Shown: in pieces, positions 44,847 through 53,665 of the stretch
Layout: every line of letters begins with the position of its first letter
How positions within the stretch are numbered: position 1 is the stretch's first letter
Origin: CAKMZU01 sp965248335
Lineage (GTDB): Bacteria; Pseudomonadota; Gammaproteobacteria; Pseudomonadales; DT-91
DNA: 64,000 bases
Reading direction: 5' to 3'
Assembly (NCBI GenBank): GCA_965248335.1
Contig: CBDFIY010000003.1
Span: 496,001-560,000, forward strand
Translations under genes and position numbers: made by a program
Notes under the pieces: generated by a model
Told to the model about the DNA's origin: nothing
What the model saw: only the letters and a program-made list of their open reading frames with translations
Database searches by the model: none

Positions 44847-47441
44847 ATGGGAAAAATTTCAACAAAGCGAAGTATATTTTTATTGACGATATTGTCGATG
44901 ATGTTGATAGGCTGCTCTACGGAGTCCGATCGAAATAATAAGCGACGTTTAGGCGAGAGCCAAGAAAGCGAAAAGAAGATCTCATCGAAAGATACTAATC
45001 AGGAAAATACCCAGCCGTATATCCAGCCTGATGAGCGATTAACCCCTGAAGAAAAACAAAAATTTCTGCGAGACGAAGACGAAACCGTCCCCGTTGTACT
45101 TGAAGGCAATAGCACCGGAGAAACACTAAAAGCCTATCTCACACAATCACTTTTTAACCGAGGTGTGCAGCAAGTCGGCGTCATGAATGAGATGGCAATG
45201 GATATGGACGATGGTGCAGTTGCCATGCCAGAGATGGCCATGGCGGATTCGCCAATGATGATGACGATGACTCGGTCGGCGCAGTCTGTGTCGGCAAAAA
45301 CAGCCGTAGCCACTACATCTACAGACACGACGGCTACCACCCCGCCATCAGCACCCATGGATGCCACTGAAGAGTCAGGCGGATCAACTGGCGGCGAAGC
45401 AGAAGCCTTTAGCGGCACCAACACACAAGAGAAAGGTGTTGATGAGGGTGATATTTGGAAATATGACGGTGAAACCTTCTACGTACTGACCAAAACACAA
45501 AATGTCTATTACCCTATGATGTCAAGGCCACGCGTTATGGTTAGTGAGCCGATGGTTGACCCTGTACCCGTTGAAGCCGAAGAAGTTGATGTAGTAGATG
45601 TAGTAGATGTTGATGAGGTTGACGGTACTTCAGAGACTGAGGTAGATACAAAAGTTTATTACGACACACTCAATGGGAAAGAAGAAACTACAGAGGGCGG
45701 CACAAGCGATAGCAGTGGTGAAAGCTCAAGTGATGATGGTGACAGTGATGAAGCGCATGAGGACGAAGAGGGTGAGAGAAAAGAAATCGACGTTGCCACC
45801 CAAGAGATCCTGCCTTGCAAAGAGTGTGGCGGCAATCAGCAGAAAAATGCTCTCTTGCGTATCGTCACCAAAAATAAAGAAACACTCTCAAAAACTGACC
45901 TAGGCGACCTGAGAGCTGATGAAATGTATTTGGCAGGAAAAAATCTTGTACTCGTTGGTAATAAACGCCCTTCAGGTGGTGATTGGGGAGATTACAGGCA
46001 CTGGCAACAAGGTGTGGTGAATGTAAAAGTGATGGATGTTTCTGATCCAAAAATGCCCAAGGCAGCACTGAAAGTTGAATTGCAGGGCCACAAAATTCGT
46101 ACTCGCCGTATTGGCGATGAACTTTATGTTGTTAGCCGTTTTAGCCCTTATATCGAAAAACTCAACTATCGTGCGTATACCGAAGATCACATGGATACGA
46201 ATAAAAAGTTGATCGATGAAATGCCGGTTGAAAACATGCTGCCAACTATTAGCATCAATGGTGACGTGAAGCCGCTCGTCACACCCGAGCAGTGCTGGTT
46301 AACCGTTATGCCAAAAGACAATTGGGGGTCGCCGACCTTAACACTGGTTACCAAAATATCCATCACAACAGGCGCTTATCAAAGTACTTGCGTAGGGGGT
46401 GATGTACAAGGTATTTACATGAGCCAAAATGCGCTCTATTTGTACAATACCAGTTACATGACATTTAATAGCCCTGTCACCAAAGCGCGTATTATGTGGA
46501 ATTGGCGAGAAGGTAACACCCATATTCATAAATTCGAATTAACTCAGTTAGGCTATAGCGGCTCTCAACTGATTGATGGGATTGTCGGTCATAAACATGC
46601 CAGCTTCCGGTTTGGTGAGCTAAAGGATGGAAGTTTAGGTGTAGTCACGACGAAAAGTGAATGGAATAATCCGCAGCACCGTTTAGCTGTGCTGGGCGAT
46701 ATGGCAGGTAAATGGGATATGAAGGCGATGTTACCTAATCCAGAAAAACCAGAACCTATCGGTAAACCCAATGAGCGCATTTATTCGGTACGTTTCATGC
46801 AAGATCGTGCCTACATTGTTACCTTCCAACAAACCGACCCGCTTTATGTTATCGATTTATCCGTACCTGATAAGCCTTATATTGCAGGAGAGTTAAAAAT
46901 ACCCGGATTTAGCGATTACCTGCACCCCATTGGCACCGATAAATTGCTGGGCGTGGGTATGGAAGCTGCTACGAATGAACATGGCGGTACAGTGACACTC
47001 GGCGTAAAAGTATCTCTGTTTGATGTTTCTGATATCACACAACCGAAAGATGCGGGATCACAAATCATTGGTCGTCGTGGTTCATCAACGGCACTTTCGC
47101 AAAATCACCTCGCATTTACAGGTATTCAGCAAGCAAATAGCTACCGTTTTGCATTCCCTATTCAGGTTCATGAGGGTACCAGAACAAATACCTATTACGA
47201 AGACCCCAAGTTTGCCTATAACGACTGGCTGCATACTGGGCTATATATGTTTGAGGTCAAAGAGGGTGTTCTATCAACGGCCGGTGCTGTGATTACCGAT
47301 CAAAAATCAGCTGAGAAAACGTATGGCAGTTATGGTGAATGCCGTGGCTTAATACAAGGCGAGCAAGTTTATCATCTGAAGAATGATCAATTGTATAAAG
47401 CGGAGTGGGCAAACCCGAAAGGCGCTGAAGGCCCGTTCTGA
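44847..47441 (+). CDS. Beta-propeller lipoprotein with acidic low-complexity insert
   Basis: An 864-residue lipoprotein (lipobox LIGC). After a charged linker comes a Met/Ala/Thr-rich stretch (about 110-190) and then GTNTQEKGVDEGDIWKYDGETFYVL. That motif opens the family of secreted C-terminal beta-propeller proteins distantly related to WD40. The propeller is interrupted at about 225-330 by a Glu/Asp/Val/Ser-rich segment ending with CKECGG, then continues with blade-like repeats (VKVMDVSDPKMPKAALKVEL; LYVIDLSVPDKPYIAGELKIPGFSDYLHPIGTDKLLGVG; VSLFDVSDITQPKDAG). Function is unknown; surface or periplasmic protein binding is plausible. A terminator follows. Confidence 0.82.
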   Translation: MGKISTKRSIFLLTILSMMLIGCSTESDRNNKRRLGESQESEKKISSKDTNQENTQPYIQPDERLTPEEKQKFLRDEDETVPVVLEGNSTGETLKAYLTQSLFNRGVQQVGVMNEMAMDMDDGAVAMPEMAMADSPMMMTMTRSAQSVSAKTAVATTSTDTTATTPPSAPMDATEESGGSTGGEAEAFSGTNTQEKGVDEGDIWKYDGETFYVLTKTQNVYYPMMSRPRVMVSEPMVDPVPVEAEEVDVVDVVDVDEVDGTSETEVDTKVYYDTLNGKEETTEGGTSDSSGESSSDDGDSDEAHEDEEGERKEIDVATQEILPCKECGGNQQKNALLRIVTKNKETLSKTDLGDLRADEMYLAGKNLVLVGNKRPSGGDWGDYRHWQQGVVNVKVMDVSDPKMPKAALKVELQGHKIRTRRIGDELYVVSRFSPYIEKLNYRAYTEDHMDTNKKLIDEMPVENMLPTISINGDVKPLVTPEQCWLTVMPKDNWGSPTLTLVTKISITTGAYQSTCVGGDVQGIYMSQNALYLYNTSYMTFNSPVTKARIMWNWREGNTHIHKFELTQLGYSGSQLIDGIVGHKHASFRFGELKDGSLGVVTTKSEWNNPQHRLAVLGDMAGKWDMKAMLPNPEKPEPIGKPNERIYSVRFMQDRAYIVTFQQTDPLYVIDLSVPDKPYIAGELKIPGFSDYLHPIGTDKLLGVGMEAATNEHGGTVTLGVKVSLFDVSDITQPKDAGSQIIGRRGSSTALSQNHLAFTGIQQANSYRFAFPIQVHEGTRTNTYYEDPKFAYNDWLHTGLYMFEVKEGVLSTAGAVITDQKSAEKTYGSYGECRGLIQGEQVYHLKNDQLYKAEWANPKGAEGPF

Positions 47442-47460
47442 TTTTTATCGTCAAAAAAGA

Positions 47461-47485
47461 GGGGTAGCTTAGCCTGCCCCTTTAC
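47461..47485 (+). terminator. Terminator after the beta-propeller gene
   Basis: Stem GGGGTAG (47461-47467) / CTGCCCC (47474-47480) with a 6-nt loop, followed by TTTACT, 20 bp after the stop. Confidence 0.6.
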
Positions 47486-47668
47486 TCCGCAACATCACTC
47501 TTTCGTAGAGCGCTCAATAAGCCATCTCTGTTTAGGGCCACCTTGTTAACAAAATGCCTCTTTACGATTAATGCTTGTCTTTGCTCTATGGCCCGCTTAC
47601 TTTTTCCCGTGTTTTTATTGGGTATTTTAAAAACCGTAAGCAGATAGAAATAAATTAAAAAAGTCGTA

Positions 47669-47785
47669 TATACCGATCACCCTTGAAGATGCAATGGCGT
47701 TGGGGCCCCAGTCACTTACTGGCTGTAAGCTCATGGGGGTTCGCTCGCTTGCCGCCTTCTTGCATCTCCAATTCCGATGGGTATA
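47669..47785. repeat. ERIC (IRU) element, copy 4, internally deleted
   Basis: 117 bp in the same orientation as copies 2 and 3. It lacks about 11 bp of one inner arm (the CGCGCTCGCTCACC part). Its end is 46 bp before lysO, so it sits in the lysO leader. The remainder of 47486-47831 holds no recognisable feature. Confidence 0.82.
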
Positions 47786-47831
47786 GTCAGCATCAAGTTT
47801 GTCAAAGTTTTCAAATGTTAAGAGTTTCAAT

Positions 47832-48731
47832 ATGTACGCAGGTTTTATCACCATTTTTATGGCGCTTTTTATTGGCTATTTGTTACCGGTAAAAAAACAG
47901 AAACAGATAGTGCTGTTGAATGCTATCGCCGGTTATTTGGTGTTTGTTATTTTGGGTTTGATGGGCATAAATTTAGCCACGATTGATAATTTATTAGCAA
48001 GCATTGATGATATGCTTTTGATGGTAGCGGTGTTCTTCATTGCGATAACCTTATGCAATGGCATGCTACTTTTACTCCTCGATGTTTATTGCCCGATAAA
48101 AACACAAGGGGAAACAAGCACAGAAATGTTATCCGTAGGATTAGCCGAAACAGGGAAAGTTATCTTATCGATTGCCCTCGGCTTTACCGTGGGGTGGGCA
48201 TTTGATCTTGGTCACGCGTGGATCAACGTAACGAGTGAGTGGCTCTTGCATGTCTTGCTCTTAGTCGTGGGTATGCAGCTTCGTAGCAGTGGCATGACGT
48301 TAAGACAAATTGTCATGAATAAGCGTGGTGTCGTGATTGCTCTCTGCGTGATGGTTACATCACTTGCAGGCAGCGCTATCGCCTCCTACTTTTTAAATAT
48401 TCCTCTGGCGCAAGGTTTAGCATTAGGCTCAGGTTTTGGTTGGTATTCGTTGGCGGGTGTGTTGATGACAGATGCCTACGGCCCATTATTTGGTGCAGTC
48501 AGCTTTCTGAACGAGGTGATGCGAGAGCTAGCAGCATTTTTGCTGATTCCCATGGTGATTAAGCGTTACCCGCATTTGGCGATTGGTACAGGTGGTGCCA
48601 CGACCTTGGATTTCACCTTACCGATTATTCAAAAACAAGGCGGCGTTGCGCTTGTGCCTATGGCTATTGTGAGTGGTTTTATTCTCAGTGTTGCAGTGCC
48701 TATTTTAATGGGCATTTTTACCAGCTTGTGA
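47832..48731 (+). CDS. lysO: Lysine exporter LysO-like (YbjE, DUF340)
   Basis: LysO exports L-lysine and confers resistance to the antimetabolite thialysine in E. coli. This 299-residue protein has the same length and about eight helices. It shows the family stretches MQLRSSGMTLRQIVMNKRGVVIALCVMVTSLAGS, LGSGFGWYSLAGVLMTDAYGP, FLNEVMRELAAFLLIP and GATTLDFTLPIIQKQGG. The ATG at 47832 (MYAGFITIF, with AAGAG upstream) matches homologues; a TTG at 47799 in the track frame would add 11 residues. Confidence 0.9.
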   Translation: MYAGFITIFMALFIGYLLPVKKQKQIVLLNAIAGYLVFVILGLMGINLATIDNLLASIDDMLLMVAVFFIAITLCNGMLLLLLDVYCPIKTQGETSTEMLSVGLAETGKVILSIALGFTVGWAFDLGHAWINVTSEWLLHVLLLVVGMQLRSSGMTLRQIVMNKRGVVIALCVMVTSLAGSAIASYFLNIPLAQGLALGSGFGWYSLAGVLMTDAYGPLFGAVSFLNEVMRELAAFLLIPMVIKRYPHLAIGTGGATTLDFTLPIIQKQGGVALVPMAIVSGFILSVAVPILMGIFTSL

Positions 48732-48818
48732 ATGTGTTTATCGATTGATTTCAGCGCTCTTTCTTGTTGTGATGCCATCATGTTGTCGAATAGTGATTGA
48801 GAGAATAATTAATGCAAA

Positions 48819-49727
48819 TTATGGCTTGATGCCAAAAATATGGGAACGAAAGCGCTGATCAACAGGTTGTGAAAGCCCAAATTTATCTACACGCTGCCCT
48901 TTCGAGCTAACAAATGTACCAAAAAGTCGATCCCAGAGAGCAATCATGACACCAAAATTTTTATCGTAATGCTTTGGGTGTTCGCTATGGTGTATTTGGT
49001 GTTGGGCTGGGCTAAGAATAAAATGTTCAAAGCGACCAAAGCTTAGCCAAATATGGCTGTGGCGTAAATTAGCCCCCGCTAAGTTAAACGCTAGGCTAAA
49101 TACACTGGCACCTAATATCTGGAAAGGCGAAATTCTACCGTCAACGGCGTAAATAAACATACCACCGACAATGCCAGAAACCAAAATGCTACGACAAGCA
49201 TTGATGAGCATTTCAACAATATGCACTCGATATAGTGTAATAGGTGTGAGTGTCGTTGCTGAGTGATGAACGGCGTGAAAGCGCCATAGAACAGGAATTT
49301 TGTGATAAGAGTAGTGAACGAAGAAGCGTGAAAAATCATCCAGTACAAATAATATGAAAGTGTAACTTAGGCTGATCGTTAATGTAGATGCGGTGATAAA
49401 ATCGCCCTGTCCAAATACGTCAACCAATCCATGACGTACAGCTAACGCTAATGCAATTTGGGTGCCGAAAAAAGGAGCTATCCATAATGCCCATAGCATG
49501 TTGTTGAAGAATATTAATTTGATGTCGAGAATGATGGATCTATTTATCCAAAATTGTCGAGTGAGTAATTTCTTATATAACGCTCGGTTAAGTTTTTTCT
49601 GCTTGGCTAAGATAACTAACGCTAATAAAAAGCTTGCTAGTAAGTATCCCCAGAATATACGTTTCTGCATATCTGTGACATAAAACAAGGGCTTTATAAA
49701 TGTGTCTACTGTACTGAAATCTAGCAA
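48819..49727 (-). CDS. Sterol desaturase/fatty acid hydroxylase family protein
   Basis: A 302-residue membrane protein with 4-5 hydrophobic segments and the di-iron histidine signature of the family: HYSYHK (H-x3-H, about 139), HAVHHS (H-x2-HH, about 151) and HQIHHSEHPKHYDKNFG (about 240). These enzymes hydroxylate or desaturate lipids in the membrane. The substrate is not predictable. It is divergent from the imelysin gene; the Fur box between them could affect both. Confidence 0.88.
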   Translation of the reverse strand: MLDFSTVDTFIKPLFYVTDMQKRIFWGYLLASFLLALVILAKQKKLNRALYKKLLTRQFWINRSIILDIKLIFFNNMLWALWIAPFFGTQIALALAVRHGLVDVFGQGDFITASTLTISLSYTFILFVLDDFSRFFVHYSYHKIPVLWRFHAVHHSATTLTPITLYRVHIVEMLINACRSILVSGIVGGMFIYAVDGRISPFQILGASVFSLAFNLAGANLRHSHIWLSFGRFEHFILSPAQHQIHHSEHPKHYDKNFGVMIALWDRLFGTFVSSKGQRVDKFGLSQPVDQRFRSHIFGIKP

Positions 49728-49807
49728 AATATACTCAGCGGAAAGTTTTTATAAAAGGTATTTATCCATGCCGGTATTGTGGCCTTTTCAGTTTAACAGG
49801 AAACTAG

Positions 49808-49836
49808 TTGATATTGTCAATGTAAATCATTATCAT
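49808..49836 (+). promoter_or_regulatory. Fur box overlapping the imelysin promoter
   Basis: Bases 49816-49834 match the 19-bp Fur consensus (GATAATGATAATCATTATC) at 15 positions. The site overlaps a plausible promoter, TTGATA 49808-49813 and TATCAT 49831-49836 with 17-bp spacing. Iron-dependent repression of the imelysin operon is the natural reading. Confidence 0.78.
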
Positions 49837-49875
49837 TCGCGACCTTAATTATAAAAATGCTTTTTTGGGAATGTT

Positions 49876-51201
49876 ATGCTTAATAAAAAAATCATTTCAA
49901 CGGCGTTAGTAGCTGTTGCGGTGACTGCTTTTTTTACTGCTTGTGGAAATGATAGTAAATCAGGTAATACGAAGCCTGTAACTGTTGAAGATATAAAAAC
50001 AAACTATGTTTCTATAGCGCATGCCGTCTATTCCGATTCTTTAGAGACAGCAAAAGAACTACAAACTTCGGTTGATAGCTTTCTAGCAGATCCAACCCAA
50101 GCAAACTTGATTGCTGCTCAAGTTGCTTATAAAGCAACACGTAAGCCTTATCAACAATCTGAAATCATGCGTTGGGATGGTGCTATTACAGCGAATAAGC
50201 CAGAGGGCAACTTAACAAGTGTTGATGACTGGGAAGGGCAAGTAAATGCATGGCCGTTAGAGGAAGACCAAATTGAATCAATCATTGCTGGTTCAGATAC
50301 GATTGATATGCAACTTTTGGTCGATCGCAATGGTACTTTACCTGACGGTACTGAAAATGAAGCCAATGTGACAACGGGTGTACACGCTGTCGAGTTCCTT
50401 TTGTGGAATAAAGATGAAAATGCTCGTGGAGCAGGTGTTCGTGATGTTGCGGATTTTGGCAAAGATGCTGACTGTACAGAAAACGCTGCGGAGACTATTC
50501 AGTGTAGAAGGTCATCATATTTGAGGGTAGCGACAGACCTGTTAGTGAAAGACTTGACTGATATGCAGAATGAATGGTCGCCAGAGGCAGAGAAAAAAGT
50601 TGGAACACTTGCTTATAATTATCTACAAAGTGATAAAGCGTTAGATTATATGGTTCAAGCAATTGGTAGTATGGCTGTAGGTGAGTTAGGTGGTGCACGT
50701 TTAAGTGCTGGTCTATGGCGTCCTAATGTCTTGGATTCAACTAAATTTGAAAAAGGCTTGTACGAAGAAGAGCATGATTGTTTTTCAGATTTGAGTCATG
50801 TTGCTGTTTATTATAATTATCAAGGTATTTTGAATGCTTGGAACGGCACCTACAAAAAGCTAGATGGTACTGAAATTAACGGCGCTAGTTTGGCTCAGCA
50901 TATAAAAGCGAAAAGTTTTTCTACTTATAAGAAATTAGATGCCTTACTTGTAGAAACGCAAGCAAAGATGAAGAAAATTTATGATGCGGGTGAAAGAGTA
51001 GGTGATACAAGAAAGAGCTTTGATCAAATCATTGAAGATTCTTTTAAAACTTACGAGAAGGAAGCAGAAAAAACACCTGAGCTTGTTGCTGTTGAAAGTA
51101 CGTTAGTTAACTTGGCAAAAATAGAATTTCTTATTGTTGAGCTAGTTGAGGTTATGAGTCTAGATGCAGTGGATACTGATGAGATTGGCGAAACCGATTG
51201 A
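49876..51201 (+). CDS. Imelysin-family lipoprotein (iron-regulated)
   Basis: Imelysins are periplasmic or outer-membrane proteins of bacterial iron uptake, with a putative metal site in a GxHxxE motif. The 441-residue product has a lipobox (FTAC) after a signal peptide and two helical imelysin repeats. GVHAVEFLLWNKDENARG contains GxHxxE (about residue 168). Later stretches GARLSAGLWRP and EEEHDCFSDLSHVAVYYNYQGI are typical of IrpA-type members. The preceding Fur box and the following di-haem gene support an iron-acquisition role. Confidence 0.92.
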   Translation: MLNKKIISTALVAVAVTAFFTACGNDSKSGNTKPVTVEDIKTNYVSIAHAVYSDSLETAKELQTSVDSFLADPTQANLIAAQVAYKATRKPYQQSEIMRWDGAITANKPEGNLTSVDDWEGQVNAWPLEEDQIESIIAGSDTIDMQLLVDRNGTLPDGTENEANVTTGVHAVEFLLWNKDENARGAGVRDVADFGKDADCTENAAETIQCRRSSYLRVATDLLVKDLTDMQNEWSPEAEKKVGTLAYNYLQSDKALDYMVQAIGSMAVGELGGARLSAGLWRPNVLDSTKFEKGLYEEEHDCFSDLSHVAVYYNYQGILNAWNGTYKKLDGTEINGASLAQHIKAKSFSTYKKLDALLVETQAKMKKIYDAGERVGDTRKSFDQIIEDSFKTYEKEAEKTPELVAVESTLVNLAKIEFLIVELVEVMSLDAVDTDEIGETD

Positions 51202-51254
51202 TGGTTTAATCTCAAAAACCACTTTATTTTAATAAAATAATAAAGTAAATAACG

Positions 51255-51287
51255 AACGGCTTGAGCATTTTGCGAAAGCCGTTTTTC
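51255..51287 (+). terminator. Intrinsic terminator between the imelysin and di-haem genes
   Basis: AACGGCTT (51255-51262) and AAGCCGTT (51276-51283) form an 8-bp stem followed by TTT-C. It probably attenuates rather than fully separates the two genes of the iron island. Confidence 0.65.
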
Positions 51288-51304
51288 TGTATGTGGAGAT
51301 TACC

Positions 51305-52822
51305 GTGGTCTGTTTTTCTAATCTTATCCGACTATTTAGTCCGATTGTTTTGCTTTTACTTCTTATTTCTGGCTGCCGGCAAGACTCTACTAATTCAGAA
51401 AATGTTGAAAAAAAAATTGAACACTTAAGTGGGGGTGAAGCAACAACCCACATTTCAAATATGAACGCATTCTCGCAAAAATCTAGGAATATGGAAGACC
51501 CTAACAAGCGAATTGCATTTGAATCAGGAAATCATTTCTTTGAAAACCCGTGGGTACAAGGCAGTCAAAGTACGAAAGGGCGTGATGGATTAGGACCTTA
51601 TTTTAATAGTAGCGCCTGCCAACATTGCCATATCAATGATGGTCGAGGTCATGCAAGTATGGCTAAAGTCGATGGTGTGGATTTAGGGGAAGATTTTGCC
51701 AGCATGCTGATTCGTGTTTCTCGTTCCGATATTAGCGATGAACAACGAAGCCAGATAAAAGCGTCACAGATAGCTAATGTGCCGGATATGAATGTTGGCG
51801 GGCAACTACAACATAGAGCTGTTAATAATGTTGTGAATGAAGCCGAATTGGCGGTTAGTTATACGTTAAAAACGATAACATTTGATGATGGCCATGAAGT
51901 AAATTTGAGGAAACCTAAATGGCATTTTGAAAGTAATATAGGTGATTTCAATGCAGATAGCGTCTTTTCTGCTCGTGTATCCCCGCCGATGATAGGTTTG
52001 GGTCTACTACAGCTTATTGATAAAAGTGATATTTTAGAAAACGAGAGAGAGCAAGCGCTAGGTGGAAATAGCATTTCTGGCAAGGTTAATAGGGTGTTGT
52101 CGTTAGAGTTTGATGGGGTCATGGTTGGGCGGTTTGGCTGGAAGGCTGGACAGCCGTCGCTACTGGAGCAAACATCAGGTGCATTTTTAGGTGATATGGG
52201 GCTAACATCGCGTTTTCATCAAGAAGATAATTGCCACAATAGGCAGGAGGATTGTTTGGATGCGCCAAACGGAAATCTTGGTAAAGATGGCAAGGATGAT
52301 CCTTATGAGGTGATTGATTCGACGTTGAATTTAGTGGAATTTTACAGTCATCATTTGGCAGTGCCTGCTAGGAGAAATGCTTATAATGAAGAAGTCCAAA
52401 AAGGAAAAGAACTTTTTAATGATTTGGGTTGTGCCGATTGCCATCGTCCAAGCTACATAACAGGTGAAAGTGATAAATTCTCTGAGTTGAGTAAACAAAC
52501 TATTTTTCCTTATACCGATATGCTATTGCACGATATGGGAGAGGATTTAGCTGACTTTGATGTTGATAGTAAACCGGTAGGCAGTGATGTGCTCGTCGAG
52601 TTTCTGGCGACAGCAACTGAGTGGCGAACGCCGCCTCTATGGGGGTTGGGCTTGACGCACATTGTTGATTCAGACGCTACTTTTTTACATGATGGCCGAG
52701 CGCAAACCATCATGGAAGCCGTTTTATGGCATGGTGGAGAAGCAGAAAGCGCTAAGCAGGCAGTGTTGACGCTTAATGCTGAGCAGCGTGAGCTGTTACT
52801 TGCATTTTTAAATGATCTATAA
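51305..52822 (+). CDS. Di-haem oxidoreductase-like lipoprotein (DUF1111)
   Basis: A 505-residue lipoprotein (lipobox LISGC) with two c-type haem sites: CQHCH (about 104-108, in YFNSSACQHCHINDGRGH) and CADCH (about 375-379). It belongs to the DUF1111 thiol-oxidoreductase/di-haem peroxidase-like family that accompanies imelysins in Fur-regulated clusters. The GTG at 51305 with GGAG at 51295-51298 is preferred; GTG 51293 is in frame but leaves no room for a ribosome site. It may reduce ferric iron or act as a peroxidase in the periplasm (inference). Confidence 0.88.
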   Translation: MVCFSNLIRLFSPIVLLLLLISGCRQDSTNSENVEKKIEHLSGGEATTHISNMNAFSQKSRNMEDPNKRIAFESGNHFFENPWVQGSQSTKGRDGLGPYFNSSACQHCHINDGRGHASMAKVDGVDLGEDFASMLIRVSRSDISDEQRSQIKASQIANVPDMNVGGQLQHRAVNNVVNEAELAVSYTLKTITFDDGHEVNLRKPKWHFESNIGDFNADSVFSARVSPPMIGLGLLQLIDKSDILENEREQALGGNSISGKVNRVLSLEFDGVMVGRFGWKAGQPSLLEQTSGAFLGDMGLTSRFHQEDNCHNRQEDCLDAPNGNLGKDGKDDPYEVIDSTLNLVEFYSHHLAVPARRNAYNEEVQKGKELFNDLGCADCHRPSYITGESDKFSELSKQTIFPYTDMLLHDMGEDLADFDVDSKPVGSDVLVEFLATATEWRTPPLWGLGLTHIVDSDATFLHDGRAQTIMEAVLWHGGEAESAKQAVLTLNAEQRELLLAFLNDL

Positions 52823-52879
52823 GTGTACCGTTATACAATGTTCAGTTTCGGTCGTTACGTGTGGTGCGGAGGGCTATTA

Positions 52880-53521
52880 CTTAGCAGGCGTAAGCGATAA
52901 TCCAGGTTATACCTCATCGCTGGCTTGGCTAGCGATCTTCCCTTAATACTTGACCACTCACGCTTATCGATTCGCCATGTTGATGTTAATAATCAAGGCG
53001 AAGTGGCTTTCGGCTGTCAATTTCAGCGTTTTAGTGGCGATAAACACAATTTGCAGCCGCTTATCTATACCCATCGGAATTGGAGGAGCAAGAAAGCGGC
53101 AAGAGAGCGAATCCCTATGAGCTTACAGCCCGTAAGTGATTGGGATGAGCGGGCACAGCCAGCGCCCTTGCATCTTCACGGGTGATCGGTATATACAGCA
53201 AGCCTTCATCAAACCACTAAAACATTATCAGTTGGCAACGCTCTGCTTGAGCGTTTAAATGATTACACGGGGAGTCTAGCCTTCTCCGTTGATGGAAGCG
53301 CCGTTGCACTGACGAGCCCTCGAGGAAATTTGCTTATCCTGTGTCATGAAGATAAACAGAGCGAGGTTATCGCACTGAGAGATGTTTGCGGCGTTAAATT
53401 GAATGCCGCAGGGTTTATCGTGACAACAGGCGAGGGTTATATTTATACGTTTGATCAAAAACTTTCAGTGAAATCCAAGAGGGAGTATCAGGGTAAATAT
53501 TTTGATAGTCATCTTGGTTGA
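52880..53521 (+). pseudogene. DUF1513 gene remnant, deleted and interrupted by ERIC copy 5
   Basis: Translated fragments match the C-terminal part of DUF1513, the beta-propeller partner of imelysin/DUF1111 clusters. LSIRHVDVNNQGEVAFGCQF comes before the repeat; YTGSLAFSVDGSAVALTSPRG and DVCGVKLNAAGFIVTTGEG come after it. A short YYLAGVSDNPGY near 52880 may be left from the N-terminus. The centre of the gene is missing, and ERIC copy 5 is inserted at 53066-53193. The two short reading frames here (from 52925 and 53330) are only pieces. Interval 52823-53665 holds nothing else. Confidence 0.75.
53066..53193. repeat. ERIC (IRU) element, copy 5, inside the DUF1513 remnant
   Basis: 128 bp in copy 1 orientation, with more substitutions than the other copies (for example GAGGAGCAAGAAAGCGG for GAGATGCAAGAAGGCGG). 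It separates two pieces of the same broken reading frame, the only copy in the window that interrupts a recognisable gene. Confidence 0.83.
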
Positions 53522-53665
53522 ACAGTAAACATAACGACACTTGATCTTTGTATCTATTAAGTAATTAAATGAATAATCGAACTAAATAGATTTTTATAGT
53601 CCTATAAGGCGCATTAATTAGAGTTATAAAAACTCTGGTTGCTACTCGTTTTATTTGGAGCGTTT

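Noticed and set aside
45673..45903. 76-codon ORF inside the beta-propeller gene
   Set aside because: Frame-shifted reading of the Glu/Asp-rich low-complexity segment.
52925..53521. Two short ORFs (from 52925 and 53330) as separate genes
   Set aside because: They are pieces of one broken DUF1513 gene, and the first runs into the ERIC repeat.
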